The notes beneath the pieces are model-generated. The model was not told the origin of the DNA, did not search any database, and saw only the letters and a program-made list of their open reading frames with translations. The position numbers and the translations under genes are program-made. Positions 11,001 through 19,925 of a DNA stretch of 64,000 nucleotides are shown piece by piece. The DNA comes from Neopusillimonas maritima. GTDB lineage: Bacteria > Pseudomonadota > Gammaproteobacteria > Burkholderiales > Burkholderiaceae_B. Position 1 is the stretch's first letter. Every line of letters starts with the position of its first letter. The stretch is taken from positions 310,001 to 374,000 of the forward strand of contig NZ_NQOU01000003.1 in the NCBI RefSeq assembly GCF_003576595.1, given 5' to 3'.

Positions 11001-11447
11001 ATGCGCACCGGCATCGTCACACAATGAAGGCATTCCGCCCAGTTCGCTCATCCAAGGCATGGATCGAACAAGCGAGGCGCAAAACGCATCAATCGTACGA
11101 ATACTGAGCCGGGCGGGGTACTGTAAAAGCTTCCAGCCCTTTTCGTCATTCCGGGACATTGCCTGACGGGCCAGCCGCCAACTTAAGTGGGCATGTTCCG
11201 CTTGCGGTTCGGGCCCCGATGCGGCCTGAAGTTTACCCAGAACGCGGGCATGCATTTCCGCCGCTGCTTTACGCGTAAACGTAATCGCCACAATTTCTTC
11301 CGGCCGCTCAACCACCCCCAGCAAAGCCAATATCCGGTCAGTTAAAAGCTCGGTTTTACCTGAACCGGCCGGTGCCTGAACCAAAAATGATTCTTCAGGA
11401 TTCAAAGCGCGTTGGCGCACCAGTGCATCAGTCATTTGCGAAGCCAT
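8073..11447 (-). CDS. addA: AddA-like UvrD-family helicase/PD-(D/E)XK nuclease
   Basis: A double-strand-break end-processing helicase-nuclease of the AddA/RecB class, about 1124 residues. The Walker A motif is APAGSGKTELL (about residue 24), motif Ia is AITFTRKAAAEM, Walker B is LLVDEFQDTS, and the helicase core ends with VMTIHKSKGLQFD and LLYVAVTRARE. The C-terminal nuclease has the VIDLAV...VVDYKTG acidic/lysine motif. It can start at ATG 11447, overlapping the upstream TGA (TGATG), or at the preceding GTG 11450. It is translationally coupled to the AddB-like gene, so the two very likely form one heterodimer replacing RecBCD. Confidence 0.88.
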   Translation of the reverse strand: MASQMTDALVRQRALNPEESFLVQAPAGSGKTELLTDRILALLGVVERPEEIVAITFTRKAAAEMHARVLGKLQAASGPEPQAEHAHLSWRLARQAMSRNDEKGWKLLQYPARLSIRTIDAFCASLVRSMPWMSELGGMPSLCDDAGAHYEAAARNTLELIDDYEPVAQLVAHLDVDLRAARSLIARMLATRDQWLPLFESGADPALLQAHLREAIEEDLAYLQQSMPVGWATQLAGPLAEASRNRVEQGEQAFEVLATWDGAPFGANIGSLPQWQALADFLLTNKEELRKRLDKRQGFPPGSTAKTLLQGWLDAFDNSSPWVSALADIRQAPLGYTHHHLTTLLTLFDVLRLAHAQLLVQFSQHSEVDFIEISQRALHALGHPDAPSDLLLTLDASISHLLVDEFQDTSETQIRLLQKLTSGWQPGEGRTLFLVGDPMQSIYRFRKAEVGWFLRVQREGLGDIPLVSLQLNTNFRSQETVVEWVNQVFKPLLPQVAHAGLGAIPYTESSAFHAQLDGLGVHVHAVVTGGKGGTPSIGTTSAAQKTLSLVQEALARRPESGHPVAILVRARAHLQDVVNELYRHGVPCRAVELVSLKSRPVVNDLVQLARALAHSGDRLAWLSILRSPVCGLRLDTLHALFGEYPHKAVPDILSSCFDDGFLDGRGIKGEEALRVRHACAVLLDQRNRSGRMPFAAWLEACWRRLGGEKVYSQVADRADAQSLLQLVERLAPYGGLNPVELEQQIERLYAAPRSTEGAAVEVMTIHKSKGLQFDTVILMGLHQGIRRDETPLMRVEMAEGRVLLGPIQQRTAGSVDSLAEYLGRRERKRADYEIDRLLYVAVTRAREALHLIVDVDVDDEGAVKPPTPNSLLGRLWPAIEAATVSQVQTENHSSERADANVESSRNGAPPSDNWSALARLPRASLTPARPAIAPVSASLQFGARDAWIQANQDEAIAGIVAHGWLEQIGKQGEQVWRDLSEAGREQVVQRQLLRAGLFDHRVTEAIRVVCETIECTLCSERGRWLLGLADAYREWALLDTDGRVSVIDLAVHNEAGWLVVDYKTGCPAPGESTQGFVARMQSRYTDQMARYRQSVAALDGRPVQTALYFPRADIWISDSESDSC

Positions 11448-14149
11448 CACACCCCTCCCTCAAAACGTCGCAAGAACGGTTTGACATCGCAATACTGCAA
11501 ATCCTGTTCCGACCAAACACGGTTGTCCGCTACACCGGAAACAAACTCATCAGCAAGCATCGAAATAGCCCGGCGCCAATCGACCAAAACCTGTTCCCAC
11601 GTTTTGTCCGTTGCTTCAGGCCACGTCCACTTTTCCACCGCCGCCACCCCAGGAAAGCAGTCGATGTCGGCCAAGCCCCTTGTTTCATTGCCGCGTGCAT
11701 GCAACTTTGCCAATACCAGTGCGGCAACGCTTTCCGCTTGAGACTGCGCATACTCTTGCTGCAAGACTGCCGCATACAAGGGAAGTTGCAAATCGACCGG
11801 GCGCGAACGGGTCCACGAAGACCTGGGATCAACAGAGCCATTGCCCGATTTATAGTCAATTACCAGCCATCGACCATCAGCCAACAGATCAATGCGATCG
11901 ATTTGCATACCCAGCTCAAGATGTTTGTATTGCCATACATGTCGGCGCTCCAACTCGTAAACCGAGAACGGCGGCCGTTTTTGTTCGACCTCCAGCCACT
12001 GTTCCACCACTGTGCAGGCGCGCGTCACCTCTAATTGGCGCAAACGTTCACTGTAATCCGGCAAAGCAAGCTGCGCCGCTTCATCCGCGCAAAGACGTAC
12101 TATTGCGCTCACCCGGCCTTGCTCAACCGACTCGTGCAATTTGTCCTGGCTTTGCAAATGCCGCCATACCCGCTCCATGACACCGTGTAAAAATATGCCA
12201 CGGGCATTCGACTCCCCCGGTTCGGCATAGTCGCTTAACTGACGCGCATGTAACCGATACTTCACAAAAGCCCATAAAGGATTGCGCGCATGATCATCCA
12301 GCACCTGTACCCCGCCCCTAACTCGCTCTTGCGGCAATAACGCAGGCCCTTGATTGTCGATCAACACATCCATTTCGACGGGGGAACCTGAAGCAGATTC
12401 ATTGGTTTCAGCCGTCGCCGACGGCACTAGAGCCCGCATGGGCCAACCTGCAATAAATGGACTGGGGCGCAACTCGCTTTCACCTTCATGCAAAGCGTGG
12501 CTCACGACCACATCAGGCGCGCAGCAAACCAAATCCTCAAAAAGCCCTTGCGCCCACTGTAACTCCCTCTCGGGCGTTGCTCGTGGCGCTTGCGCCGCTT
12601 TCAAAACAGCGGCCGGTATTAAAGGATTGGGCCGAGGTGCCGCCGGCAACACATTATCGGTTAGCCCCATTACCCATAGGGCATCCCAATGGCCGCCCTC
12701 AGCCTCAAGCAAGCCGAGGACGTCAAGCCTGGATGTGGGGTCACGTTGCGGTTGGAAAAGCGTTTCACGTAACAATCGGCGCAGAATGGCGATGGCTTCC
12801 GTTACACCAATAGAACCCAACAATGCAGCCTGACGCGCAAATTGCGTTAATACGCGATCGAAGGCTTCCAACGATTGAAAAGTGTCACTATCGAGCGTCT
12901 CCACCCCTGGAAAACCCAGCGCGGTTAGCCACTCCCTTATTGTTTGAGCCCACGCTACCGCCCCCTGACGGCTGGGCGCCTGCTCGCAAAGGTGCATGGT
13001 GGCCACCCACGACTCATGCAACACAGGTGTCACATCAGCCAAATATTGAGAAAACTCGGGCAAACTGATATTCACCACGCGATTGCGGCGCCAGACAGCG
13101 TCAAGAGCTGCCCTCTTTCCTGCTTCCTGCGCGTGCGCAGCGCAACCACCGGCCAATAGCGCCGCCCCCGCGACAGAAGGAGAAACGGCACGATCACGCA
13201 AAACGGCCCCAATAACATCCAACCAATGGATTGCGGCCCGAACCAAAGGCCACTCCATCAACGGACGGGCCACAGCGATATTAAAAGCCAGGGGAGCCGA
13301 CTCACCAGGCTCCTGAAGTGTTCGTGCCAACAGACGATGCGCCAGCACGGCATCCTGCTCCAAATTTGGGTTCACAATCGCTACGCGTTGCTCGGGAGAA
13401 TGCCGCAACCGCTCGTGCGCCCAACGTACGGCCGCTTCCCATTCCTCAATCGCATCACCGGCCAAGACACGAGTGCGGTTCTGAGCAGGCACACGATCAT
13501 TTTTCAAACGATAAATATGGCAACCCGCTGCAACCAGGCAATCAAGCAAGCGCGCCATTCTTGGGCTGATCTCACTAAACCCGGCCAGCACGATTTGCCC
13601 CGCACAGGGCAAACGTCCAGACTCAAATGCTTCGCATACACCTTCAAAAGCCAGGTTCGCATCCTCTGCGCCAAGATCCATTAACAAAGCCCGGTATCGC
13701 TCACGCCAGGCCCGAAACCGTTGATAGTCGGGTGTTTCGTGCAACGTGGGCACGCTTAACGCCCACTCGTCTATCAATCGATCCGCCTCAATTGCCAGAC
13801 GCACCGCCGATTGAACATCCAGAAGTGGCGCATCACGCTCGACATGTTCGATGGCCTGCTTCCAGACAAGGCCGGCCCCAAAATGATCAAGCACATACGA
13901 AGGCATATTCGCCTCGGGCGCAAATGCCCTTTGATCTGACATCTGTCGAACCCACGACGACCATGGCAAAATAGCCGGCAAAGCTACAACCTGTCGTGAC
14001 ACCCCCAATAACGACGACAAATCACTGACAATTCGCCTAGCATAACGGTTGTTAACAGTCAGCACTGTCGTAGTTCGGCTATCGAATGTTAGCAATCCCT
14101 CATACGAAATGGGGTCAAAGTGAGTGGATTCCGTTACAGTGGTGCTCAT
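11447..14149 (-). CDS. addB: AddB-like exonuclease subunit (TIGR03623-type DNA repair protein)
   Basis: Partner of the downstream AddA-like helicase. The ~900-residue protein lacks a usable Walker A motif (only TVLTVNNRYARR near the N-terminus), so it is probably not an active ATPase. Its C-terminal part has the PD-(D/E)XK nuclease signature: LLADGRWLVIDYKSG, followed by LQLPLYAAVL. I do not see the four-cysteine iron-sulfur pattern of Firmicute AddB, in line with the proteobacterial 'probable DNA repair protein' family. Start choice is uncertain: ATG 14149 (MSTTVTES) is given, ATG 14155 and 14167 are equally possible, and none has a clear ribosome binding site. It is divergent from xerD. Confidence 0.82.
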   Translation of the reverse strand: MSTTVTESTHFDPISYEGLLTFDSRTTTVLTVNNRYARRIVSDLSSLLGVSRQVVALPAILPWSSWVRQMSDQRAFAPEANMPSYVLDHFGAGLVWKQAIEHVERDAPLLDVQSAVRLAIEADRLIDEWALSVPTLHETPDYQRFRAWRERYRALLMDLGAEDANLAFEGVCEAFESGRLPCAGQIVLAGFSEISPRMARLLDCLVAAGCHIYRLKNDRVPAQNRTRVLAGDAIEEWEAAVRWAHERLRHSPEQRVAIVNPNLEQDAVLAHRLLARTLQEPGESAPLAFNIAVARPLMEWPLVRAAIHWLDVIGAVLRDRAVSPSVAGAALLAGGCAAHAQEAGKRAALDAVWRRNRVVNISLPEFSQYLADVTPVLHESWVATMHLCEQAPSRQGAVAWAQTIREWLTALGFPGVETLDSDTFQSLEAFDRVLTQFARQAALLGSIGVTEAIAILRRLLRETLFQPQRDPTSRLDVLGLLEAEGGHWDALWVMGLTDNVLPAAPRPNPLIPAAVLKAAQAPRATPERELQWAQGLFEDLVCCAPDVVVSHALHEGESELRPSPFIAGWPMRALVPSATAETNESASGSPVEMDVLIDNQGPALLPQERVRGGVQVLDDHARNPLWAFVKYRLHARQLSDYAEPGESNARGIFLHGVMERVWRHLQSQDKLHESVEQGRVSAIVRLCADEAAQLALPDYSERLRQLEVTRACTVVEQWLEVEQKRPPFSVYELERRHVWQYKHLELGMQIDRIDLLADGRWLVIDYKSGNGSVDPRSSWTRSRPVDLQLPLYAAVLQQEYAQSQAESVAALVLAKLHARGNETRGLADIDCFPGVAAVEKWTWPEATDKTWEQVLVDWRRAISMLADEFVSGVADNRVWSEQDLQYCDVKPFLRRFEGGV

Positions 14150-14219
14150 TGCCATGCCATTAACCATAAACGTTGAGTGTACTGTGCCGCACTTCAGACA
14201 CCGAAACAAGCAGGACAAT

Positions 14220-15146
14220 ATGGTCGTATCGAAAAAAACAGCCCACCCGAGCCTGATATCGAATCATGCCATTCACGCATTTCTTGATGCCATCTGGCTT
14301 GAAGACGGCTTGGCCGACAACACGTTGGCGGCTTATCGCCGCGATATTACCGCCTTTGCGCACTGGTTGGAAGAAACCCGCAAGTACGACATTGACCATG
14401 CCCAAACGGCAGATATTCAAGCCTGGTTTGCCCATCTTCACCCCAACTCGCGTGCAACAACCGCAAACCGACGCCTTGCCGCGTTAAAAAAATATTATCT
14501 TTGGGCCCGGCGCCAACAACGGATTAGCATTGATCCTTGCCTGAACCTGAAGTCTGCAAAGCAGCCGTCGCGCTTCCCAAAAACGCTCACGATGGAACAA
14601 GTGGAGGCGCTTCTCGAAGCCCCGAACACGCAGAGCGATCTAGGCTTACGTGATCGCGCCATGCTGGAAACACTTTATGCAACAGGATTGCGGGTGAGCG
14701 AACTGGTTAATTTAAAACTGCTTGAAATCGACCTTAATGCAGGCGTTGTAAGGGTTGTGATGGGCAAAGGCGGAAAAGATCGACTGGTTCCCTTGGGAGA
14801 AGAAGCGCAACACTGGCTCAACGATTACTGCACACAATCGAGGCCTGCCTTGCTTGGTGCAAAAAGAAGTGATGCCTTGTTCGTTACCCAGCGTGGCGGG
14901 GCCATGACACGCCAGGCTTTCTGGCTCATCATAAAAAAATATGCCGCTCTGGCCGATATTCACACCCCACTGTCGCCCCACGTTTTACGGCATGCTTTTG
15001 CAACCCACTTATTGAACCATGGTGCCGATCTGCGCGTTGTTCAAATGTTGCTTGGGCATGCCGACATTTCAACAACGCAAATCTATACGCATGTTGCCAG
15101 AGAAAGATTGAAATCTCTCCACGCCCAACATCACCCAAGGGCGTAA
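14220..15146 (+). CDS. xerD: Site-specific tyrosine recombinase XerD
   Basis: XerD, with XerC, resolves chromosome dimers at dif under FtsK control. The ATG at 14220 (CAGGA just upstream) gives 308 residues, close to E. coli XerD (298). The N-terminal SAM-like core-binding domain (about 17-100) precedes the catalytic domain with Arg158 (TGLRVSELV), Lys183 or Lys186 (GKGGKDR), His254 and Arg257 (SPHVLRHAFATHLL), His280 (LLGHADI) and nucleophile Tyr289. The C-terminal ERLKSLHAQHHPRA is XerD-like rather than XerC-like. An upstream in-frame ATG at 14124 would overlap addB and lacks homology. Confidence 0.95.
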   Translation: MVVSKKTAHPSLISNHAIHAFLDAIWLEDGLADNTLAAYRRDITAFAHWLEETRKYDIDHAQTADIQAWFAHLHPNSRATTANRRLAALKKYYLWARRQQRISIDPCLNLKSAKQPSRFPKTLTMEQVEALLEAPNTQSDLGLRDRAMLETLYATGLRVSELVNLKLLEIDLNAGVVRVVMGKGGKDRLVPLGEEAQHWLNDYCTQSRPALLGAKRSDALFVTQRGGAMTRQAFWLIIKKYAALADIHTPLSPHVLRHAFATHLLNHGADLRVVQMLLGHADISTTQIYTHVARERLKSLHAQHHPRA

Positions 15147-15180
15147 ACCCGATCGGGGCTGTTTAAGCCCTGAACCCACT

Positions 15181-16767
15181 ATGAAGAAAAATCCACTCAA
15201 GCTCAAACTGCCCATCCTCAATCTTGGTCGACTGATTGTTTTCCTGACGATCGTTACCGGTTTGGTCATGATGATTAACACCTTTATTGCCAGCTATCAA
15301 CGCCAGCAGGTCATTCTGCTGGAGAGCCGGCTTGAACTCAATCATGCCTACGCCACCAAAATCGCGCAAAGCACGGACCGCTTCCTGGCAAATGCATTAC
15401 AACAGTTGAATGTCAGCGCCAAGAGACTCGGACAACAATTTAATCGCCAAACACAAACCGAAGAGGTTGAGCGACTCTATCGCCAAACCAACGATTTCAG
15501 CGCAACAGGCGTCATCGACAACACGGGTAATCTTAAAGCCGGCTCTACCGGCCGTTCGGACGTAGCCGGCATCCCTTTGAATAGCACGGGTGTAAAACTT
15601 GCCCTAAACCGCAAGGCGCCCACCATTAGTCCGCCATACCACAACCACAACGGCCAACTCACCATCGCAATATCGCAACCCATTTTCGACCCCCAGGGCA
15701 ACTATCTGGGCTTTGTAAGTGGCGCGATTTATCTGGGGCAAGCAAATAGTTTGGATGGCATTTTGGGGCACCACTATTACAGCGACACGTCATACGTATA
15801 CGCTGTTGATGAACAACGGCGTTTGCTCTATCACCCGGCACGCGAACGTCTGGGAAGTATTGTGGGCGAAAACAAAGTGATTGACCTGGTATTGCATGGG
15901 CTTACAGGTTCCCAGCGCGTCATCAACAGTCAAGGTCGAGACATGCTTGCGGGATACGCTCCCGTTGCGGCCACAGGCTGGGGGGTTGTAGCACAAAGCC
16001 CCACGGGGCACATCACGGAACCCTTGACTTCAAACATGCTCGACTTAATTCTTGATACGAGTTTTCCCGCATTAACAATCCTGATTCTCGCCTGGTGGGT
16101 GTCAAGGCTGATCGCCAAACCCTTAACAGAACTGGCGATTCGCGCACGTGAGCTGCACACCACCGACCCAAACCATTCGTTGCACTCAATCCGGTCATGG
16201 TATTTCGAAGCGCGCCAGCTAAAGCGCGCCTTAATGCAAAGTCAGGCCTCGTTCCACCACCAAATTGACAAGCTCAACGAAACCGCACAAACAGATCCCC
16301 TAACTGGCTTGCTAAACAGGCGAGGCTTGGCGGATGCAATTAATATGCTTGAGCAAAACGAACATGCCTGTGGTCTGATCGCAATTGATATCGACCATTT
16401 CAAACAAGTGAACGACACGTACGGCCATAACACCGGCGATCAAGTACTTAAGTATCTCGCCGACGTTATGAAAAAACACTCCAGGCAAGAGGACATCCTG
16501 TGTCGTAACGGTGGCGAAGAGTTCTTGATGCTTTTACCCGACGTTACCCTTGACCAGACAATACAGGCCGCCGAAAGGTTAAGAGCATTCGTCGCAAATC
16601 AGGACAACATTCCCGGATGCCGTCGTTTAACGCTTTCTTTAGGTGTTACACACTGGTCCCCCGACTCAAACGAATCCATCGACACCGCGCTTAAACAAGC
16701 AGACGAGGCGTTGTATAAAGCAAAAGAAACGGGGCGCAATCGCGTCAACGCCGGTTATTCCTTATAG
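15181..16767 (+). CDS. Membrane diguanylate cyclase with periplasmic Cache-type sensor
   Basis: Predicted to make cyclic di-GMP from GTP in response to a periplasmic signal. The 528 residues contain TM1 (about 16-34), a ~250-residue extracytoplasmic Cache-like domain, TM2 (about 287-307), a short linker helix and a GGDEF domain from about 368. The active site is intact as GGEEF (444-448), and an allosteric RxxD inhibitory site, RQED, lies five residues before it (435-438), so product feedback is likely. No EAL domain is present. It starts 34 bases after xerD and is followed 10 bases later by the cation exporter. The sensed ligand is unknown. Confidence 0.9.
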   Translation: MKKNPLKLKLPILNLGRLIVFLTIVTGLVMMINTFIASYQRQQVILLESRLELNHAYATKIAQSTDRFLANALQQLNVSAKRLGQQFNRQTQTEEVERLYRQTNDFSATGVIDNTGNLKAGSTGRSDVAGIPLNSTGVKLALNRKAPTISPPYHNHNGQLTIAISQPIFDPQGNYLGFVSGAIYLGQANSLDGILGHHYYSDTSYVYAVDEQRRLLYHPARERLGSIVGENKVIDLVLHGLTGSQRVINSQGRDMLAGYAPVAATGWGVVAQSPTGHITEPLTSNMLDLILDTSFPALTILILAWWVSRLIAKPLTELAIRARELHTTDPNHSLHSIRSWYFEARQLKRALMQSQASFHHQIDKLNETAQTDPLTGLLNRRGLADAINMLEQNEHACGLIAIDIDHFKQVNDTYGHNTGDQVLKYLADVMKKHSRQEDILCRNGGEEFLMLLPDVTLDQTIQAAERLRAFVANQDNIPGCRRLTLSLGVTHWSPDSNESIDTALKQADEALYKAKETGRNRVNAGYSL

Positions 16768-16777
16768 AAAGCAACTT

Positions 16778-17674
16778 ATGCACGGCCATCACCACCACCA
16801 TCACGCACCCGAGCAGTCATCAGAAAAACGTATCGCGCTGGCTTTTTTTCTGAATTTGCTCTTTTCCATTATTGAATTCATTGGCGGCATGCTCACCCAA
16901 AGCACTGCAATTATGGCGGATGCCGTTCACGACCTGGGCGATAGTTTGTCGATTGGTACGGCATGGGTTTTGCAACGCCTGGGACGAAGATCAGCAAACT
17001 ATACATTCACCTATGGATATCGGCGACTGTCCTTGCTCGGCGCCGCTTTAAACGGTCTCATTTTGCTTGCTGGATCGGCCTGGGTACTGAGCGAAGCCTT
17101 CAACCGCCTGAACAACCCTATTATGCCGGTTACAGAAGGCATGTTCTTGCTGGCAATACTGGGCGTTTGCGTAAATGGATATGCCGCCTACCGCCTCAGT
17201 AAAGGCAACACGCTGAACGAACGGGTACTCAACTGGCATTTAATTGAAGATGTACTGGGTTGGTGCGCGGTGTTGATACTTTCAATCGTGTTGCATTTTT
17301 TCCATTGGCCCATTCTCGACCCGCTGCTATCGATTGCCTTTACCTTATTCATTCTGTTCAACGTTGCCCGAATGCTGTGGTCAACCGCGAAACTGTTTTT
17401 TCAAGCGGTGCCGGATACGCAACTGCTGCACGATGTTCGCCAGACTCTGCTTGGCTTGCCCGGCACACAGGCTGTGCACCACCTTCACCTTTGGTCGCTC
17501 GATGGGGAAAAACACGTACTGACCGCCCATGTTGTTGTTCAAAACGACACATCAATTTCCGATTATCAAAATATCAAAGCAGACCTGAAAATCGCACTGG
17601 AGCAATTCAACCTTTCACACACGACCATCGAGATTGAATTGTCTCAGGAAGATTGCCGGGATGCCGGCCTGTAA
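16778..17674 (+). CDS. Cation diffusion facilitator family metal exporter
   Basis: A CDF-family inner membrane antiporter, probably exporting Zn(II) or a related divalent metal. The ATG at 16778 gives 298 residues; an in-frame upstream ATG (16643) would bury 45 residues in the preceding gene. The N-terminus is MHGHHHHHHAPEQ, a natural run of six histidines likely to bind metal. TM2 carries the HDLGD metal site (H51, D55) and TM5 carries WHLIEDV with the matching HxxxD site, the Zn-transporter pattern. About six TM helices are followed by a cytoplasmic C-terminal domain (from about 205) with HHLHLWSLDGEKH. Metal specificity is inferred from motifs only. Confidence 0.9.
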   Translation: MHGHHHHHHAPEQSSEKRIALAFFLNLLFSIIEFIGGMLTQSTAIMADAVHDLGDSLSIGTAWVLQRLGRRSANYTFTYGYRRLSLLGAALNGLILLAGSAWVLSEAFNRLNNPIMPVTEGMFLLAILGVCVNGYAAYRLSKGNTLNERVLNWHLIEDVLGWCAVLILSIVLHFFHWPILDPLLSIAFTLFILFNVARMLWSTAKLFFQAVPDTQLLHDVRQTLLGLPGTQAVHHLHLWSLDGEKHVLTAHVVVQNDTSISDYQNIKADLKIALEQFNLSHTTIEIELSQEDCRDAGL

Positions 17675-17687
17675 AGATGCCGCTGCG

Positions 17688-18185
17688 TCAGGCCTCATCG
17701 CGATCGGTTTGAACCAGGTAGATCAATACCAGCAGAATCGTCACGAAAAAGCGAAACGCGTCGGGAACACCATTCCATTGGTCGGACATCCACATACCAA
17801 ACCACTCACCGCCAATCGACATGAACCCTACCTGCCAAACCAGAAAGCCAAGCAACAGCCCCCAAACTGCAATGGGTTTGGCGCGGTTAAAGTCAGTTGC
17901 GGGTGCACGCGCCTTAAGCAGTAATCGATAAGCGCCCACCCAGCAAAGAATAGCAACGAGCGACTCGGCCGCAATAATCAAAATATACGCGGCATGGTGC
18001 AGAAAGGGGGACTCAATAGCCCGGTAATGAATCGTGGCATTGGGAAAAATAGTATCCATCATTAGGACATGCTGAACAAAAGCAAAGTTACTGCCGTAGT
18101 CGGTTATGTTACCGAACGCCACCAGTGTTGCAAATAGCGCCATTGCGGCAACCAAAACAACTTTTGATACTCGCACAGCCAGCAT
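17688..18185 (-). CDS. DUF2165-family small integral membrane protein
   Basis: A 165-residue membrane protein with four hydrophobic helices (about 8-28, 60-85, 105-125, 138-158) and no recognisable catalytic motif. Conserved-looking features are the LVAFGNITDYGSNFAFVQHVL segment between helices 1 and 2 and WFGMWMSDQWNGVPDAFRF before the last helix, both typical of DUF2165. Function is unknown. It lies 27 bases downstream of the carbonic anhydrase gene on the same strand, so co-transcription is likely, and ends 13 bases from the oppositely oriented cation exporter. Confidence 0.75.
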   Translation of the reverse strand: MLAVRVSKVVLVAAMALFATLVAFGNITDYGSNFAFVQHVLMMDTIFPNATIHYRAIESPFLHHAAYILIIAAESLVAILCWVGAYRLLLKARAPATDFNRAKPIAVWGLLLGFLVWQVGFMSIGGEWFGMWMSDQWNGVPDAFRFFVTILLVLIYLVQTDRDEA

Positions 18186-18212
18186 ACTCCCTCCCTTTTA
18201 AAAACCAATAAA

Positions 18213-18986
18213 TCAGGTAATCAACTCGACCCGGCCGGTTTTCAATTGATACAACCCGCCTACCACTTTCAATTGCCCCGCCTCTACGGCGCGCCTTAAC
18301 ATGGGCGTGGAAGAAGCCAGCCTGGCCATATTCATGCGAATGTTCTGGATCGTCACATCGCGCATTAACGCTGCTGGATCGGGCTTCTTTGCCTTGGCCG
18401 CCGCCACTGCCGGCGCCAACTCAGTTGTAATGCTTTGAATATGCCCCGGGTAATCAGTGTGATTATCGTACGCGTCGATTGCAGCGCCTATGGCACCGCA
18501 TTGCGTATGACCCAGCACCATGATCAGCGGCGCCTTCAAGACTCCCACCCCATACTCCAGACTTGCCAGAATATCCATCGTGACGTAATTGCCGGCAACG
18601 CGCGTTACAAACAAATCTCCGCGAGACTCATCGAAGCAAAATTCAGGGCCAACGCGAGAGTCGGCGCAACTTAACAAACATGCATAAGGATTTTGGCCTT
18701 GCGCCAATGCAGCGCGTGTTGAAGCGAAGTCTTTGGTTGTCGTTTTGCCGCTCACATAACGCTCGTTGCCTCGCATCAAGCGATCAAGCGCCGCATCGGG
18801 TGTTAATTGATTCTCGGGCCGAGGTGGGTCGGAAGCGGCCAGGGCATGAGGGGACACAAAAGGCGCGGCGGCCAATCCGGCCATCGCCAATAACGCTGAC
18901 CTGCGGGACACACTTTTTTCAACATTGGTCGTGCGTTCGGATTCAAACCGCTGCGGAGTTTCTGAAATGTCACAACGTACACACAT
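18213..18986 (-). CDS. Exported beta-class carbonic anhydrase
   Basis: Interconverts CO2 and bicarbonate. Zinc ligands and catalytic pair are Cys107, Asp109, Arg111, His160 and Cys163 in the CADSRVGPEF and VLGHTQCGAIGAA motifs. Unlike cytosolic Can/CynT enzymes, the 257-residue protein has an N-terminal extension with a twin-arginine motif SRRSALL (27-33), a hydrophobic core and an AHALA-like cleavage region near residue 50, so it is predicted to be folded in the cytoplasm and exported by Tat. The ATG at 18986 is supported by a strong GGGGAAG ribosome binding site. It is upstream of the DUF2165 gene. Confidence 0.9.
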   Translation of the reverse strand: MCVRCDISETPQRFESERTTNVEKSVSRRSALLAMAGLAAAPFVSPHALAASDPPRPENQLTPDAALDRLMRGNERYVSGKTTTKDFASTRAALAQGQNPYACLLSCADSRVGPEFCFDESRGDLFVTRVAGNYVTMDILASLEYGVGVLKAPLIMVLGHTQCGAIGAAIDAYDNHTDYPGHIQSITTELAPAVAAAKAKKPDPAALMRDVTIQNIRMNMARLASSTPMLRRAVEAGQLKVVGGLYQLKTGRVELIT

Positions 18987-19100
18987 GATGCTTCCCCTTT
19001 AAAATTAGAATGGAAGCGCAACCCCGGCGGCCCTATGTGGCTGGCGCCACCTACGCGTCGGTCCGATTTTGCAACGAATTAGTTACAAACACAAGCATTT

Positions 19101-19910
19101 CTAATCTTTTGCCCTGGCACCAAATTCCGTTGCAAGATCCGAAAGCTGTGCCACAGCCTGTCGAAACAAGACCACATCACTACTCATGGTGAAGAAGCGA
19201 TAACCCCAATTAACGTAACGTTCCACGTCGTCAATACCATGCGAGGTGATACCTAACGCAATACCCGCATTCCTTGCTCGCCGGCCAATTTCTTGCAAAA
19301 CAGCCTGCACTTCAGGATGCCTGATCTGCCCAAGGTACCCCAGATCGGCTGCCAGATCGCCAGGGCCGACAAACAGCGCGTCCACACCTTCAACGCCGCC
19401 TATCTGCTCCATCCGCTCAACGGCTTGGGCGGACTCAATTTGAACAACCACCCCAATAGACTGATTAATAAACTGAAAATAATCTGTCACCCGCCCATAA
19501 CCGTTATTACGGTGATAAGCCGAGACGCCACGGGTGCCGTCGGGTGGATAACGCGTTGCCGCTACGGCCTGTTTCGCCTCTTCAACCGTTTGAACGTTAG
19601 GAATCAACAAATTGCGGAAACCGATATCCAGCAAACGCTTGATCTCGGCAGGATGGTTCTGAACCGGACGCCCTACTGCAGGTTTGCCCGAAAAACGTAT
19701 GGCCTGCAGTTGGGCAATGAGCGACTGAATGTCATTCGGTGCGTGCTCCGTGTCGAACAACATCCACTCGAACCCAGGATGCTCTGCCACAATTTCCGCC
19801 AACATCGGGTTAGCGAGCGCATTCCAGAAACCGAGTGTGATCCGGTTTTGCCCAAGCCAATGCTTGAAAGGGTTTTCCTGCGCAGCGCGCATATGCATAT
19901 CCGCCATCAT
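19101..19910 (-). CDS. HpcH/HpaI-family aldolase
   Basis: A class II, metal-dependent pyruvate aldolase related to HpaI (4-hydroxy-2-oxoheptanedioate aldolase). Family residues are seen: the FDTEHAPND histidine, QIES metal-binding glutamate and VGPGDLAADLG aspartate, with ATRYPPDGTRGVSA between. The true substrate cannot be told from sequence, and no homoprotocatechuate pathway genes are nearby; the HhaI/GarL-like subfamily is also possible. The ATG at 19910, preceded by AAGAG, is the preferred start (269 residues); the longer TTG at 19925 abuts the qor stop, and ATGs at 19907 and 19898 are alternatives. Probably co-transcribed with the oxidoreductase upstream. Confidence 0.85.
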   Translation of the reverse strand: MMADMHMRAAQENPFKHWLGQNRITLGFWNALANPMLAEIVAEHPGFEWMLFDTEHAPNDIQSLIAQLQAIRFSGKPAVGRPVQNHPAEIKRLLDIGFRNLLIPNVQTVEEAKQAVAATRYPPDGTRGVSAYHRNNGYGRVTDYFQFINQSIGVVVQIESAQAVERMEQIGGVEGVDALFVGPGDLAADLGYLGQIRHPEVQAVLQEIGRRARNAGIALGITSHGIDDVERYVNWGYRFFTMSSDVVLFRQAVAQLSDLATEFGARAKD

Positions 19911-19925
19911 CTCTCTTTGCGCCAA

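Noticed and set aside
10472-11107. 211-codon plus-strand open frame opposite addA
   Set aside because: Antisense to conserved helicase sequence, low-complexity composition, no ribosome binding site.
16778-16820. Six consecutive histidine codons at the start of the cation exporter, resembling a cloning tag
   Set aside because: The run lies in a natural genomic context with no vector sequence, and His-rich ends are common in zinc CDF exporters.
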